Part shown: positions 1 through 10,079 of the stretch, one piece after another
Layout: each line of letters begins with the position of its first letter
Position numbering within the stretch: the stretch's first letter is position 1
Made by a program: the position numbers and the translations under genes
The notes under the pieces: generated by a model
Database searches by the model: none
What the model was told of the DNA's origin: nothing
Seen by the model: only the letters and a program-made list of their open reading frames with translations
NCBI RefSeq assembly: GCF_902459465.1
Contig: NC_047067.1
Span: 18,475,680-18,539,679, forward strand
Source of the DNA: Asterias rubens
Taxonomy: Eukaryota > Echinodermata > Asteroidea > Forcipulatida > Asteriidae
DNA length: 64,000 nucleotides
Reading direction: 5' to 3'

Positions 1-83
1 CCTTGTTTGGTGATACGTGATATAAGATTTCAATATTATTTATTGATTCATTTTGATTTTGTTATTTACTTTTCCCCTGATAG

Positions 84-125
84 GTTTTTCATGACTGGTT
101 ATCAACCTGTAGGATTTAAATATGG
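84..125 (+). pseudogene. Diverged duplicate of the start of FLVCR exon 214-319
   Basis: Positions 62-125 repeat 192-255 at an offset of exactly 130 bp. The copy includes the polypyrimidine tract (TTTTCCCCTGATAG) and the acceptor AG. The open sequence after it reads FFMTGYQPVGFKYG against [14 protein letters not shown] in the real exon. Similarity stops after about 14 codons, and the frame continues unrelated to a stop at 208-210. It is either a decayed exon duplicate or a cryptic acceptor. I favour a decayed copy because EGTSSG and the following conserved block are missing. Confidence 0.65.
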
Positions 126-213
126 GCACAGCAGGGTGAAAACTCTGCCCAAACAAATTTCATGGGAATTGTTGATCTTAATTTGTTTGTATTATTTACT
201 TTTCCCCTGATAG

Positions 214-3200
214 GTTTTTCATGACTGGTTACCTACCTCTAGGGTTTGAGTTTGCAGCTGAGCTGACCCACCCAGAACCTGAAGGTACTTCATCTGGAAT
301 GCTCAATGCTTCCGCCCAGGTAGGACATTGTTGTGTTTGATTGCAGGGGATTGTGAAGACCGAGTTCACAGGGCCCGATTTCATACAGCTTGTAGTAAGC
401 CCAAAAACTTGCTGACAGAAAAAAAAATCATGCAGGAAAAAAGGGTACCATTCTTTCAAACACAATAGGTTGGTTTGTGTTTGTGTTTGTTCTCAAAAAC
501 TGAAAAATATGGGCATTAATACTTTCCCCAAAACTTGGTTTGTCCCAGTATCACTCTGTTCACATTGCAGATGATTTACACTTGGAAGATTTATAATTCA
601 TAACTCTTCTCAGTTCACAAACTCATGCTTTCCTAATATCAAAGTTCACTCACTCCACTCCCCCCCCCCACAACAAGAACATCCCTCATCATCAGGACCC
701 CCCCCCCCTCCACTCGAAAACCATGCCTCTCCTCTTGCTGACTAATAAATGGTTAAATCCATCAAATGGTCCCTAAAATTATCCTTGCCCCCCCCCCCTC
801 CAAATGAAAATGTCTAGTTATGCCATTGTTTATGACCTATATTGATCATGACCATTATTGACCCCAAGCCTTTGACACCCTGTCTACCTTAAAGCTAAAT
901 ATGATGGTTTTAATTAGTTAGTCCGGTAGGAATCGATTGTTTCAGCAATTTGCTCAATGACCTACAATCACCCAAGCCTTTGACACCCAGTATACCTTGA
1001 GGCTAAATATGATTGTTTTAGTTGGTCAGTCCAAGAGGAAGCCACACTTAGGTCATTGCTCATGATCTATATTAAAGGCACTGGACACTATTGGTAATTA
1101 CTCCAGATATATATTAGCGTAAAAAACTTATTTGGTTACAAGCAACCGAGAATTGCTGACAGTATAAACCGAGAATTGCTTACAGTATAAAACATTGGGA
1201 GAAACAACTCCCTCTGAAGTAACATAGTTTTTGAGAAAAAAAGTAACTCATCCCTAAAATATTTCTAATCCGAGAGACTTCAGAACTATAAAGCCTTTTT
1301 CAGGCATCTGAAAGTACACAAATTTGTGCAAACAAGAGTGTGTTTTGTTTCATTATGTTCTTGCAACTTCGACATCCAATTGAGTCCAAATTTTCACAGA
1401 TTTTGTTACTTTATGCATATGGGATACACCAAGTGAGAATACTGGTCTTTGACAATTACCACATGGTGTACAGGGGTCGATTTCACAAAGACTTTTAGGA
1501 CTAGTCCTAACTTAGGACTAGTCCTGACTTTGGACTAGTCCTGACTTTGGACTAGTCCTGACTTTGGACTAGTCCTGACTTTGGACGAGTCCTAACTTGG
1601 GACTAGTCCTGACTTTAGGACTAGTCCTAAGTTAGGACTAGTCCTAACTTAGGACTAGTCCTAACTTAGGACTAGTCCTGACTTTAGGACTAGTCCTAGG
1701 AGATTATATATACTAAAGGTTAATCCCAAGTTAGGGCGATAAGACTAACTTTACTCTTTGATCATTATCAAACATGTCTATTGCTTTAAAGCCATTGGAC
1801 ACTTTCAGAACAGAAAACAAAATTCACAGATTTACAAATAACTTACAGGGTTTACAGAAGGTAATGGTGAAAAACTTGTCTTGAAATATTATTCCATGAA
1901 ATGCTTTACTTTATGAGAAAACATTAAAACAGTATCAATTCTCGATATCGAGAATTACGGATTTCTTTTAAACACATGTCATGACACGGCGAAACGTGCG
2001 GAAACGAGGGTGGGTTTTCCAGTTATTTATTCCCGACTCCGATGACCGATTGAGCCTAAATTTTCACAGGTTTGTTATTTTATATATAAGTTGTGATACA
2101 CGAAGTGTGGGCCTTGGACAATACTGTTTACCAAAAGTGTCCAATGGTAACCCAACTTCCTTGAAGCTAAAGCTTGATTGTTTTAACTTAGTTACTCCTG
2201 TAAGATTTCACCTGACCATAACCACACCCATCTGCTAATGACTCACCCTTCACAATATTCTTTGTTTTTTCCTTGACAGACTTTTGGCATTGTCTTTACA
2301 CTCTCCATGGGGAAAATAGTGACTGACTTCGGAACATATGGCGGGAATCTCTTTCTATGTGCAGCCATGGTGATTGGCTGCATTCTTACAAGTAAGTCAA
2401 ACACCTCTCAGGCCTGATACTCAACGGAGGCAATGAAGGCGATTGCCTCCGTGCCTCCTGGTCATTGCCTTGGTGCCCTTGAAAGTATACAGTAGGAATT
2501 TGTAACTTCCTCATAGTGTGCTCTTTGCCAACGAAAAAATGCCTTGGTGCCCTTGCCTTCTTCAAAAATGAAGCATACAGGCCTAGGCTCTCCATGACCG
2601 GTACCACTGGTTCAAAATTTCTTCCAAACTTTAAGGCGCCAATGGTGAAATTCAGTTTTGTGACCCATTCATTTTTCAATTGAAAAAGTCCTTCTAAAAA
2701 TGGAAACAAGTTTACAATTCTTTAACCTTGTATAAAAATGGTGTAAATGCCACTGTGTTCGATACCCTCAAACATGTTCAAGAGCAAATTTTGCTCAAAA
2801 TCCAACATTCGATGACGTCACATTTCGTATACCGGTACTGTACATATTTGTGCGGAAAATGTTCAGTTCGTTTCTTTATTTTGATGTGTTTGAAGCAAAA
2901 TAGCATTGAATTTCACCTTTTGATTGGTGCAAAAATTCCTCTTTGGGTAAATGTACCCAAGTCCTTTGTGGTTTAGTATTTGATATTTTAGTATTTTCTC
3001 TTTATTCCAATAAAATTGGGCCCTGGACTATGGAAGTGGCCATCATGAAAACAACTGTGTTAGTATCGAACTGAGATTCTGTTATTGTTCTTATTCTGTA
3101 GTGTTCATCAAATCTAACTTACGGAGGCAAGAGGCTGAAAGAGTGAGTATTTTGGTTTTCTTTTAAACATATCCTTAAAAGACAACCTAGTTTGCTAGGT

Positions 3201-6200
3201 TACTTTTGCGGTAACAGTTCTACGCTGTAAATACCAGTGTTACATACATGTACTCTATGTTGTATCAAAGCCAAGAGGTTAAGTGCATCGGACCGAACTT
3301 CTGGTAGCAAAGTCATCAGGGTGTGGGTTCGAATCCAGGACATGAAGTTTGTGTCCTTGTGTCACTTAACCACCCAAGAGTAATTGGTTTCTTTGAGGGC
3401 AGAGATGGTTTTGTGAATGGTTAAAGGAACACGTTGCCTTGGATCGGACGAGTTGGTCGTTAAAAAGCGTTTGTAACCGTTTTTCATAAAATGCATGGTT
3501 AGAAAGATGTTTTAAAAGTAGAAAACAATGATCCACACAATTTGCCTCAAAATTGCGTGGTTTTCCTTTCACTTTGCGAGTCAAAAATTTGACTCCCATA
3601 AATGGCCGACTGTGTTAGTCGACAAGGTAAAAGGAAAACCGTGCAATTTCGAGGCATGTTTGTGTGGATCATTGTGTTCTACTTTTACAACATCTTTCTA
3701 CCCATGTGCATTTTATAACAAACGGTTACAAACGCTTTTCACAGACCAACTCGACTGATCCAAGGAAACGTGTTCCTATAAGCATAGTGCGCTACATATA
3801 CTCCCCAGGGAGCTGAGATGATTTAAGGAATGAAATAAACGGCACGGGTAAGCTTGGGCGATACCGATTTATTTTATTCACAAAGCATCGCCGACAATAT
3901 ATCGCAATATTCGATATAATCGTGATTAATGAAATTTGACATCATTAGTCTTAAAACTCCAAGTGAAAGTTGTAGAAGAGACAGTCCTAGCATAAGAGAG
4001 GTGTTCTAATGACCTATTCTTCTGGTTTTACTCCAAACCTATGGGGTGCAAGATGTCTCAGCTAGCAAATACATCGCGATATTCAATCGATATATCGATA
4101 TATCGCGATTATCGCGATATATCGATATTTCGATTAAAACCAAATCCATCCGATATTAATATCGCGATATTCGATAATATCGTGATATCTCCCAAGCTTA
4201 GGCACAGGGACTTAGGTAATAATGTTGGAAGCACCATGAGTATCTCTGAGTGACATAGTAATAGAGCGCTATAGATGCCACGATTATTATACAAGGGGTT
4301 TCGTCCTTAAAGCCGAAACGCCTTTTGTTTTCGTCCAGAAATATACTTTTAAGTAAGCATTACTGTTTTTAATACTAGGCTTTTCCCATATGTTATGGAT
4401 TATTTTTGTAATGAAACAATCTATGTGTACATATAACTGTCCTACCAGCCCCCGATTTCACGAAGCGCTGCGACGTGTCGCAAGTGCAAGTTGCGACCGG
4501 TTACACGTCGTAAGTTGCGATGCGTATAAATCGATTTCATCAAAGTTACAATGCGTCGGATACGACGCAAGTTCCTTGACGAGGAAGAACACGTCGTAAG
4601 TTACGACTACCCAAAGGGTTGTTTTTATTAAGAGTGAAAATAGTTTGTAGTGCGACTCGTCGCGCTTACGACGTGTTTGGTGAAATGGACTGTGGAACTC
4701 GTCGCAGCCGCGACGTGTCTTAGGTATGCGACGCATCGCAAACCCTACGATGCGTCGCTACTTGCGATGAGTTTCGTGAAATCGGGGGCAGTACAAGTTA
4801 TATATAACTCATTTTTGGAAAACTGTGTATTGTATATTTGTACAAAACCAAAAGCTCTCAACAAATTACACTTTTCAAAATGAGTCACATTTTAGTTTCC
4901 TAAAACATACAAACTTTTTTTCATATAAAAATTATTTTACGAAGAGTAATTCCAGAGTACTTCCACTGTAAATAAAAAGTAGTTGGTAGGCCCCATATCT
5001 AATTCTGTGAGACCCCTTTACGAATAGGAACTAGCTATGCATTCTAGGATAGGACGCGATGTTCGGGGATGTTCGTCACTCATAGCATACTGTACGTGCA
5101 TAGTTTACTCGCAAACTGTCCCAAAATGCATCATAGTCACAACTTCCAGAGTGCCTTTTGGCGACCCTAACCAAAGCCCAACTGACTCAACAAGTCGGTT
5201 ACTGGTTGGTCTGAACAACATTGCGCTCAATCGAACACGCGCAAACGCTCCAAAAATGCATCATAGTCACAACTTCCGGAGTGCCTTTTGGCGACCCAAA
5301 CCAAAGCCCAACTGCCTCAACAAGTCGGTTACTGGTTGGTCTGAACAACATTGCGCTCAATCGAACACGCGCAAACGCTCAATCGATGACCAATGTTTCA
5401 GGTTGGGGGGGGTCCCCAAAATGCATCCCTGTAAAGGGGTCTATGGCAAGCTTGCTGTATTGCGCAATCACTGCTATGTATCCGAGATTGCGCCTCATAC
5501 TGCTATGATGATAGGCTATTGCATGGAACGCGAAGGAAGACTGTAAAAACGTTCTTGTCCCACGTTCTTGTACCACCACTATACAGTCTTTACAACAAAT
5601 CGCTCCATATTGCATGATTGTGGCATGTCAAAAAATGTCCTTTTATTTTTAGCAGCCCGTAATAGAAGATAAATAAGGCACTTTGGAAAAGTAATCCACT
5701 ACTTGATATGCCAGGTATGACTATTTATTGCTCATTTTTTTCTCAAGGGTTGAAAACTTCAAAATACTCAAGTTTTAAAGGGTTTGGTACCTTTTGTATA
5801 TCAAGTTTTTGGCCATGACATGAATCCCTACTCACTGTGAGAGAAGATGTTTTTAGTATAACCAAGAGAAGTTTCAACTTTGAGGGGAGTTTTGAGGGGG
5901 AAAAAAAGTGAAAATCCCAGAGCAATGTTTTCAGGAGAGTCACGTAAATTTTTGTATCACTGAGACGAGAGTTTATTTTGTGAAATTGCTTTACTCATTT
6001 CTCAAAAAACTACAGCACCTCAGCTAGCTATATTTTAATGGCAGTGGACACTATTGATAATTTCTCAAAATAATTATTAGCATAAAACCTTACTTGGTGA
6101 TGAGTAATGGGGGGGGGGGGGGGGTTGATAGTAAAACATTGTGAGAAACAGCTCCCTCTGAAGTGACATAGTTTTCGAGAAACAACTAATTTTCCACGAA

Positions 6201-7684
6201 TTTGATTTCGAGACCTCGGATTTAGAATTGAGGCCTAGAAATCAACCATCAGAAATCAACCATCTGAAAGCACACAACAGGGTGTTTTTTCTTTCATATT
6301 ATCTCGCAACTTCGAAGACCAATATGAGCTCAAATGTTCACAGGTTTGTTATTTTATGCATACGTTGAGATACACCAAGTGAGCAGACTGGTCTTTGACA
6401 CATACCAATAGTGTCCAGGGTCCTTAAAGGGAAGCTGTCTACCATCATTATCTTCAACCCGTGCAAGTGTTGTGTAAATCTGTGCAAGTTTGTGTTTTGT
6501 GTTGTACAAAAAGTACCCAAACCCCTTACAGTTTTTTGCATGAGATAATTTCGATCCTTCGTATTTCTATTCTGCCCCTTGTCCCCATAAAGCTCTGCAT
6601 CGCAACCTTGCTAACCTTAATCTCCTGTATTGGCTCCTACAACTCAACCAAATAAGCAGTTTGCATGTTAGATTTGAATATTGTTTAGAATTTCAGGAGT
6701 CCATGGCATCTATTGCCTTGGTCTTTGCCTTGGTGCCCCTTTAAAAGCTTCACATAGGCTTCACACCCATGGGGTGACAGGTCTTTTTCTTCAGCTGCGC
6801 CACGCATCTGGAACTCTCTACCCCTTTACTCTCTACTCTAAAACAACCCCTGGAGTACTTCTCCAAAACTTTGCTAGAACTCATACTTAAAGTCCAAACT
6901 CCTATAACCAGTGTTGTAGTACTCAAACTCCCCAAGTACTATGTGAGTACCATTTTGATACTACTCAAACTTTGCTAGCACTCATTCTGCAAATCTTATG
7001 TACATAAAGTTGCTACCACCTTCACCACCTTTAGAAAAACAACTTTCACAGGTTGGTTTTACTGCCAAACATCTACATTTACATAGGAGTTAAATAACCA
7101 AAAGGTTCCCTCTAATATCCAAAGGTTTACGTTCCCTTAAAGTACTCTCACTCCAACTCGTACTGGGAGATCCAAGTACTTGGCACTCAACTGCTGGACT
7201 TGGTCTGTGGATGTCAGAATACTTGGTACCCGGACACTTGTACTCACACTTGTACTCGAGTACTAATCAGCTACCCAAGTACTCAGCAGTACTTATACTT
7301 CCCGAAAAGTACTTGACTATCCATGTTCCAAACCATCAAAGAAGCCAACCAACTTTTCACCAACATTTTAAGAAATTTTTGAAATTTCATTGGTTTCAAA
7401 CAGCTTTTCAGTAATTTTTCCTTTCTTTTATTTCCCTTCATTTTACTGTTCCCTCTTCCCTCTGATGTTTGTTCTCTGTTCATGCGCTTTGAGAACCTTA
7501 TTAGGTGGATATTGGGCAATATAAATAATATTTATTGTTATTATTATTATTTATAACTTGTCATTCTGGATTCATATCAAATTCTCATTCCTGTTTGTAG
7601 ATGCACGATTTCCAAGCGATTCCTACGGAGATTGACGAGAAACAGAAGGAAGCCGAGCTCAGAGGACTCAGCACTGACGTCTGA
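214..7684 (+). CDS. FLVCR1: FLVCR-family transporter, C-terminal exons (partial gene)
   Basis: Four exons, 214-319, 2280-2391, 3102-3142 and 7601-7684, join in frame to the stop TGA at 7682-7684; all introns are GT/AG. The peptide reads [20 protein letters not shown], then [25 protein letters not shown], an aromatic/hydrophobic helix and [14 protein letters not shown], then an acidic tail ending LSTDV. The [19 protein letters not shown] and IKSxLRRQ blocks are hallmarks of the last two transmembrane helices of FLVCR1/FLVCR2, 12-helix major-facilitator proteins that carry heme and choline/ethanolamine across membranes. I infer the same membrane role here. The window holds only about the last 115 residues; the N-terminal ten helices lie to the left. 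FLVCR1 versus FLVCR2 cannot be decided from this end, and a single ancestral gene is likely. The terminal introns carry many transposons. Confidence 0.92.
1072..1472. mobile_element. Family-1 TTAA fold-back MITE
   Basis: Starts TTAAAGGCACTGGACACTATTGGTAATTAC and ends near GACAATTACCACATGGTGTA, an imperfect inverted copy of the start. The interior carries the family marks (AAAACATTGGGAGAAACAACTCCCTCTGAAG and GATACACCAAGTGAGAA). It has no coding capacity. Confidence 0.85.
1476..1705. repeat. Palindromic ACTAGTCC satellite inside a fold-back element
   Basis: Opens GGTCGATTTCACAAAGAC and continues as about 14 tandem units of GACTAGTCCTAACTTAG with variants GACTTTG. Each unit is itself near-palindromic (GGACTAGTCC). 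The right inverted end seen in the 13590-13735 copy is missing. Confidence 0.85.
1785..2148. mobile_element. Family-1-related TTAA MITE (GCCATTGGACACTTT subfamily)
   Basis: TTTAAAGCCATTGGACACTTTC at the left is mirrored by AAAAGTGTCCAATGG at the right. A central palindrome TCTCGATATCGAGA lies near 1940. The last third resembles family 1 (GATTGAGCC, TTTTCACAGGTTTGTTATTTTAT). A chance reading frame at 1981-2238 is not a gene. Confidence 0.75.
2405..2720. repeat. Dispersed repeat: 'CCTTGGTGCCCTTG' family
   Basis: Contains TGCCTTGGTGCCCTTG twice with CTTCAAAAATGAAGC. Related copies occur at 8150-8305, 13105-13550, 27535-28085, 51885-52080 and 61140-61345. It lies in the FLVCR intron; the family class is unknown. 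Confidence 0.6.
3265..3370 (+). mobile_element. tRNA-derived SINE fragment
   Basis: CAGGGTGTGGGTTCGAATCC is the B box plus flank of the tRNA-Leu-like head also seen at 19790, 25455 and 34395. It is followed by the typical TTGTGTCACTTAACCACC body. The A-box half has decayed. Confidence 0.55.
3424..3777. mobile_element. Family-3 TTAA fold-back MITE (AAAGGAACACGTTGCC)
   Basis: Left TTAAAGGAACACGTTGCCTTGGATC and right GATCCAAGGAAACGTGTTCCTATAAG are inverted copies. The whole element folds back: AAAAGCGTTTGTAACCG matches GGTTACAAACGCTTTT, with a central AAATTTGACTCCCATAAATG loop. Full-length, no coding capacity. Confidence 0.9.
3850..4201. mobile_element. hAT-like MITE rich in ATCGATAT
   Basis: Ends TAAGCTTGGGCGATAC and GATATCTCCCAAGCTTA are inverted repeats. 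Flanks GGCACGGG and GGCACAGG are an 8-bp duplication with one mismatch, the length made by hAT transposases. The interior is (GA)TATCGCGATATCG-type palindromes. Confidence 0.7.
4447..4790. mobile_element. Fold-back element with CCCCCGATTTCACGAA ends
   Basis: AGCCCCCGATTTCACGAAG at the left is mirrored by TTTCGTGAAATCGGGGGC at the right. The interior repeats GCGACGTGTCGCAAG / TACGACGC motifs that pair across the centre. CpG-rich compared with the surrounding DNA. I found no clear target duplication. Confidence 0.8.
5121..5380 (+). repeat. Two-copy 130-bp tandem duplication
   Basis: Units at 5121-5250 and 5251-5380 share AAATGCATCATAGTCACAAC to TCGAACACGCGCAAACGCTC with few differences. A reading frame crosses both copies, but it has no recognisable protein features and no splice context; I treat it as chance. 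Confidence 0.85.
5772..6530. mobile_element. Family-2 fold-back MITE interrupted by a family-1 MITE
   Basis: Left AAAGGGTTTGGTACCTTTTG and right CAAAAAGTACCCAAACCCC are inverted ends. The interior includes TTTACTCATTTCTCAAAAAAC and CTACCATCATTATCTTCAAC, matching the uninterrupted copy at 41304-41668. The family-1 element at 6035-6428 sits in it at a TTAA. Confidence 0.85.
6035..6428. mobile_element. Family-1 MITE nested at TTAA in family-2 element
   Basis: TTTTAATGGCAGTGGACACTATTG starts it and CCAATAGTGTCCAGGGTCCTTAA ends it; TTAA is present on both sides. A G(19+) homopolymer at 6111 interrupts the family-1 interior. Confidence 0.9.
6790..7557 (+). mobile_element. Decayed CR1/L2-like retrotransposon 3' end
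   Basis: GCGCCACGCATCTGGAACTC matches the degenerate APRxWNSLP region of the reverse-transcriptase C-terminus. GCGCTTTGAGAACCTTATTA followed by a GGCAATATAAATAA stretch and (TTA)n at 7530-7557 is a typical 3' tail. Frames are broken and AGTACTC-rich sequence lies between. Confidence 0.5.
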
Positions 7685-7925
7685 TAAATCAAAAGAACGT
7701 CTGTGTTTTATAACACGCCATTATAATACGGTCAAGAATATAGTCAACAGAAGGAAGCAAGGCTGAGGAGACTGAGCACCGACGTCTGAAAACGGTCAAA
7801 GTACGGGTTCCTCTTACGAGGGTCAAAGATGTCTTCCGTGTTCCCTATGGGTTACAGAACAGTCTACTCATCTAGATTAAACTAAAGGGCGTTGTGAAGA
7901 AATAAACATTTCATGGTTTTTAATG
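7685..7925 (+). other. FLVCR 3' UTR with poly(A) signal
   Basis: This follows the stop codon. It holds a partial duplicate of the final coding segment (7747-7800) and an AATAAA hexamer at 7901-7906, the first good polyadenylation signal after the stop. The transcript end near 7920 is inferred. Confidence 0.55.
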
Positions 7926-8985
7926 TTGTATCTGAATTTGCCGCAGTAATTTGAGGGTGGGGAGAACCAAATTTACATGGTGTAAAACATCTAAAACAAA
8001 CTGTTTCTTTTATTGTGGCTATTCTTATTATTGTTTCTATTATTTATATTGCCAACAACATATAGACAGTCAAAATAGACTGAAATTGAGATGCAAGGAC
8101 ATTAGCAGTAAAAACGCCCTTGTACGGTAAAAAATATTACCAATCAGGCCTGGAATTTCATCTTTGAGAGGGCAAGGCCATTTTCATTTTGCAATGGTCA
8201 CTTCCATGGAAAATTCTTTGGGAAACTATTGAAAGGGGCACTGAGGCCAAAACCATGCAGGAGCAACGGATGGGCCTCCCTGGCCTCCCAGGAATTCCAG
8301 GCTTGCACATTGACAAATAACTTCAGCGAGTGACTTGATTACAACATCTTGACAGGAGACTACACAATGATTGTATTAAACAGTCAATTAAGGATGATCT
8401 CAAATATTTAGATATTACAGTTTTCTAACAGCTGCAGTCCATAGGAAACATAACAAATATAACGAGTCTCTTACCTCACGTTAAAACATGGTAAAAATGG
8501 GTTTTCTCCACAACGCTCCAAGCCAAATTTCTGAAAAACGTGGGGTCAAACAAACCCGCGCGACAAAGGAATCGTGACGTCAGTGGAGGCTATTTGGTGT
8601 GGAAATGCCAAAGCTGGAGAACTGTGTTCAAAACCAATGGGGGAAATTCGTCACTGGCGTCCAGGGTCATTATAATAAATAAGCCGTGTTCGACTCTCGG
8701 CTGAAAAAGCCGCGCGGCCGGGTGCATTTTTGACTCGAGATATATATTACTAAATGCAAATTTTGAGAGTAAAATGGTTATTAACCGGTATCTGCGATGT
8801 CTATTTGGCCATAAAAAGGTAATAGTTGACATATTGAGATCATCCTTTATTGGCTCTTTAACACTATGCCATTACAAACTGTACACAAATGCAGACAGAG
8901 TTGTTTGTGATGCAATATGTATGCTTGACCCCAAGGATCAAACCGTGATGAGCATCACAAATGCAAAGTAATTTCATTCACAGAT
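7926..8985. other. Intergenic DNA, no gene seen
   Basis: Holds a copy of the CCTTGGTGCCC repeat (8150-8305) and a GC-richer patch at 8450-8770. The patch includes the perfect CRE palindrome TGACGTCA (8575-8582) and GCCGCGCGGC near 8709. No splice-supported coding sequence is visible. Confidence 0.4.
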
Positions 8986-8986
8986 T

Positions 8987-9540
8987 AAAGGAACACGTTG
9001 CCGCCTTTGATTGGGCAATTTGGTTAGTACAAATTGAGTTTCTTGTGAAATGAATAAGGTTGGAAAGATATTTTTAATGAACCACACAAATATGCCTTGA
9101 GATTGTGTGATGGAGGTATTGTGCTACTACTGAAATGTCATTACTTTTATGCCATGGCATTAAAGGGACACGTTGCCTCGGATTGGGCAATTTGGGCTAT
9201 TAAAAGGGTTTAAAATCGCCCTTTTAAAAATAAAAATATGGTTGGGAAGATGTTTAAAAGTAGACTATAAAGATCCACATAAATAGGCCTCAAAAGTGTG
9301 TGGTTTTCCTTTTACTTCATGAACTTATACGGTCTGCCATTTTGTGGATTCAAAACATTGGTTGTTATACAAAAATGGCGAATTATGTTCGTTCACAATA
9401 AAAGGAAAACTACACAATTTCAAGGGGTAATTGTGTGAACCATTTTCTGCTTTTAAAACATTTTTCAGACCATGGTTATTTCTTAACAAATGATTTCAAA
9501 ACCTTTTTATAGCCCACATCCGAGGCAACGTATCCCTTTA
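8987..9540. mobile_element. Two family-3 TTAA MITEs, one truncated and one complete
   Basis: A truncated copy starts at 8987 (TTAAAGGAACACGTTGCC). A complete copy spans 9163-9540, from TTAAAGGGACACGTTGCCTC to GAGGCAACGTATCCCTTTAA, with a fold-back interior. Confidence 0.8.
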
Positions 9541-10079
9541 AAGAAACTGGACACTATTGGTAATTTTCAAAGACCAGTCTTCTCACTTGGTGTATCTCAA
9601 CATATGCCTAATATAACAAACCTGTGAAAATTTGAGCTGGTCATCAAATTTGAGATAATAATGAAAGAAAAAACACCCTTGTCACACGATGTTGTGTGCT
9701 TTCAGATGCTTGATTTCGAGACCTCAAATTCTCAATCTAAGGTCTCGAAATCAAATTCATGGAAAATTACTTTCTCGAAAACTACGTCACTTTAGAGGGA
9801 GCCGCTTCTCACAATGTTTTATACTATCAACCTCTCCCCATTGTTATAACACTGCTCTAGAATTGCGGGGGTCGTGGGTTCGAATCCCACCCGAGTAACA
9901 TGCCTGTGATATTTTTTCACAGGACTCGGGAAAGTACTGAGTATACAGCGCTAACACACATCGGTGTATGGGTAAAAACCAAAAATTAATATTCTCCCCA
10001 TTACTCGTCACCAAGTAAGGTTTTATGCCAATATTATGATATTTTGAGTAGTTACCAATAGTGTCCACTGCCTTTAATG
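9538..10079. mobile_element. Family-1 MITE carrying a SINE insertion
   Basis: TTTAAAGAAACTGGACACTATTGG to CCAATAGTGTCCACTGCCTTTAA. The element abuts the family-3 copy and is split by the SINE at 9843-9992. Confidence 0.9.
9843..9992 (+). mobile_element. tRNA-derived SINE with target duplication
   Basis: Truncated tRNA head ACACTGCTCTAGAATTGC then GGTTCGAATCCCACCC (B box), then the shared body TTTTTTCACAGGACTCGG and ACACATCGGTGTATGGGT. Flanked by TCTCCCCATT at 9833-9842 and 9993-10002, a clean target-site duplication in the host MITE. Confidence 0.85.

Larger units (their letters stand above)
320..2279. other. FLVCR intron: poly(C) tracts and repeats, no gene
   Basis: Poly(C) runs lie at about 661, 698 and 789. 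Two diverged copies of a ~115-bp unit lie at 840-925 and 945-1025 (core CCAAGCCTTTGACACCC, then GGCTAAATATGATTGTTTTA). A third piece at 2148-2205 lies beyond the inserted elements. The remainder is covered by the repeats listed at 1072-2148. Confidence 0.6.

Noticed and set aside
5037..5546. 169-codon open frame
   Set aside because: It runs through a two-copy 130-bp tandem duplication inside a FLVCR intron, and the second copy is also open in another frame; no protein family features.
8575..8582. CRE palindrome TGACGTCA as a promoter
   Set aside because: No gene start lies nearby; a lone octamer in intergenic repeat-like DNA is not enough.
9845..9900. Candidate tRNA gene with GGTTCGAATCC
   Set aside because: The 5' half of the tRNA is missing and target duplications mark it as a SINE insertion.
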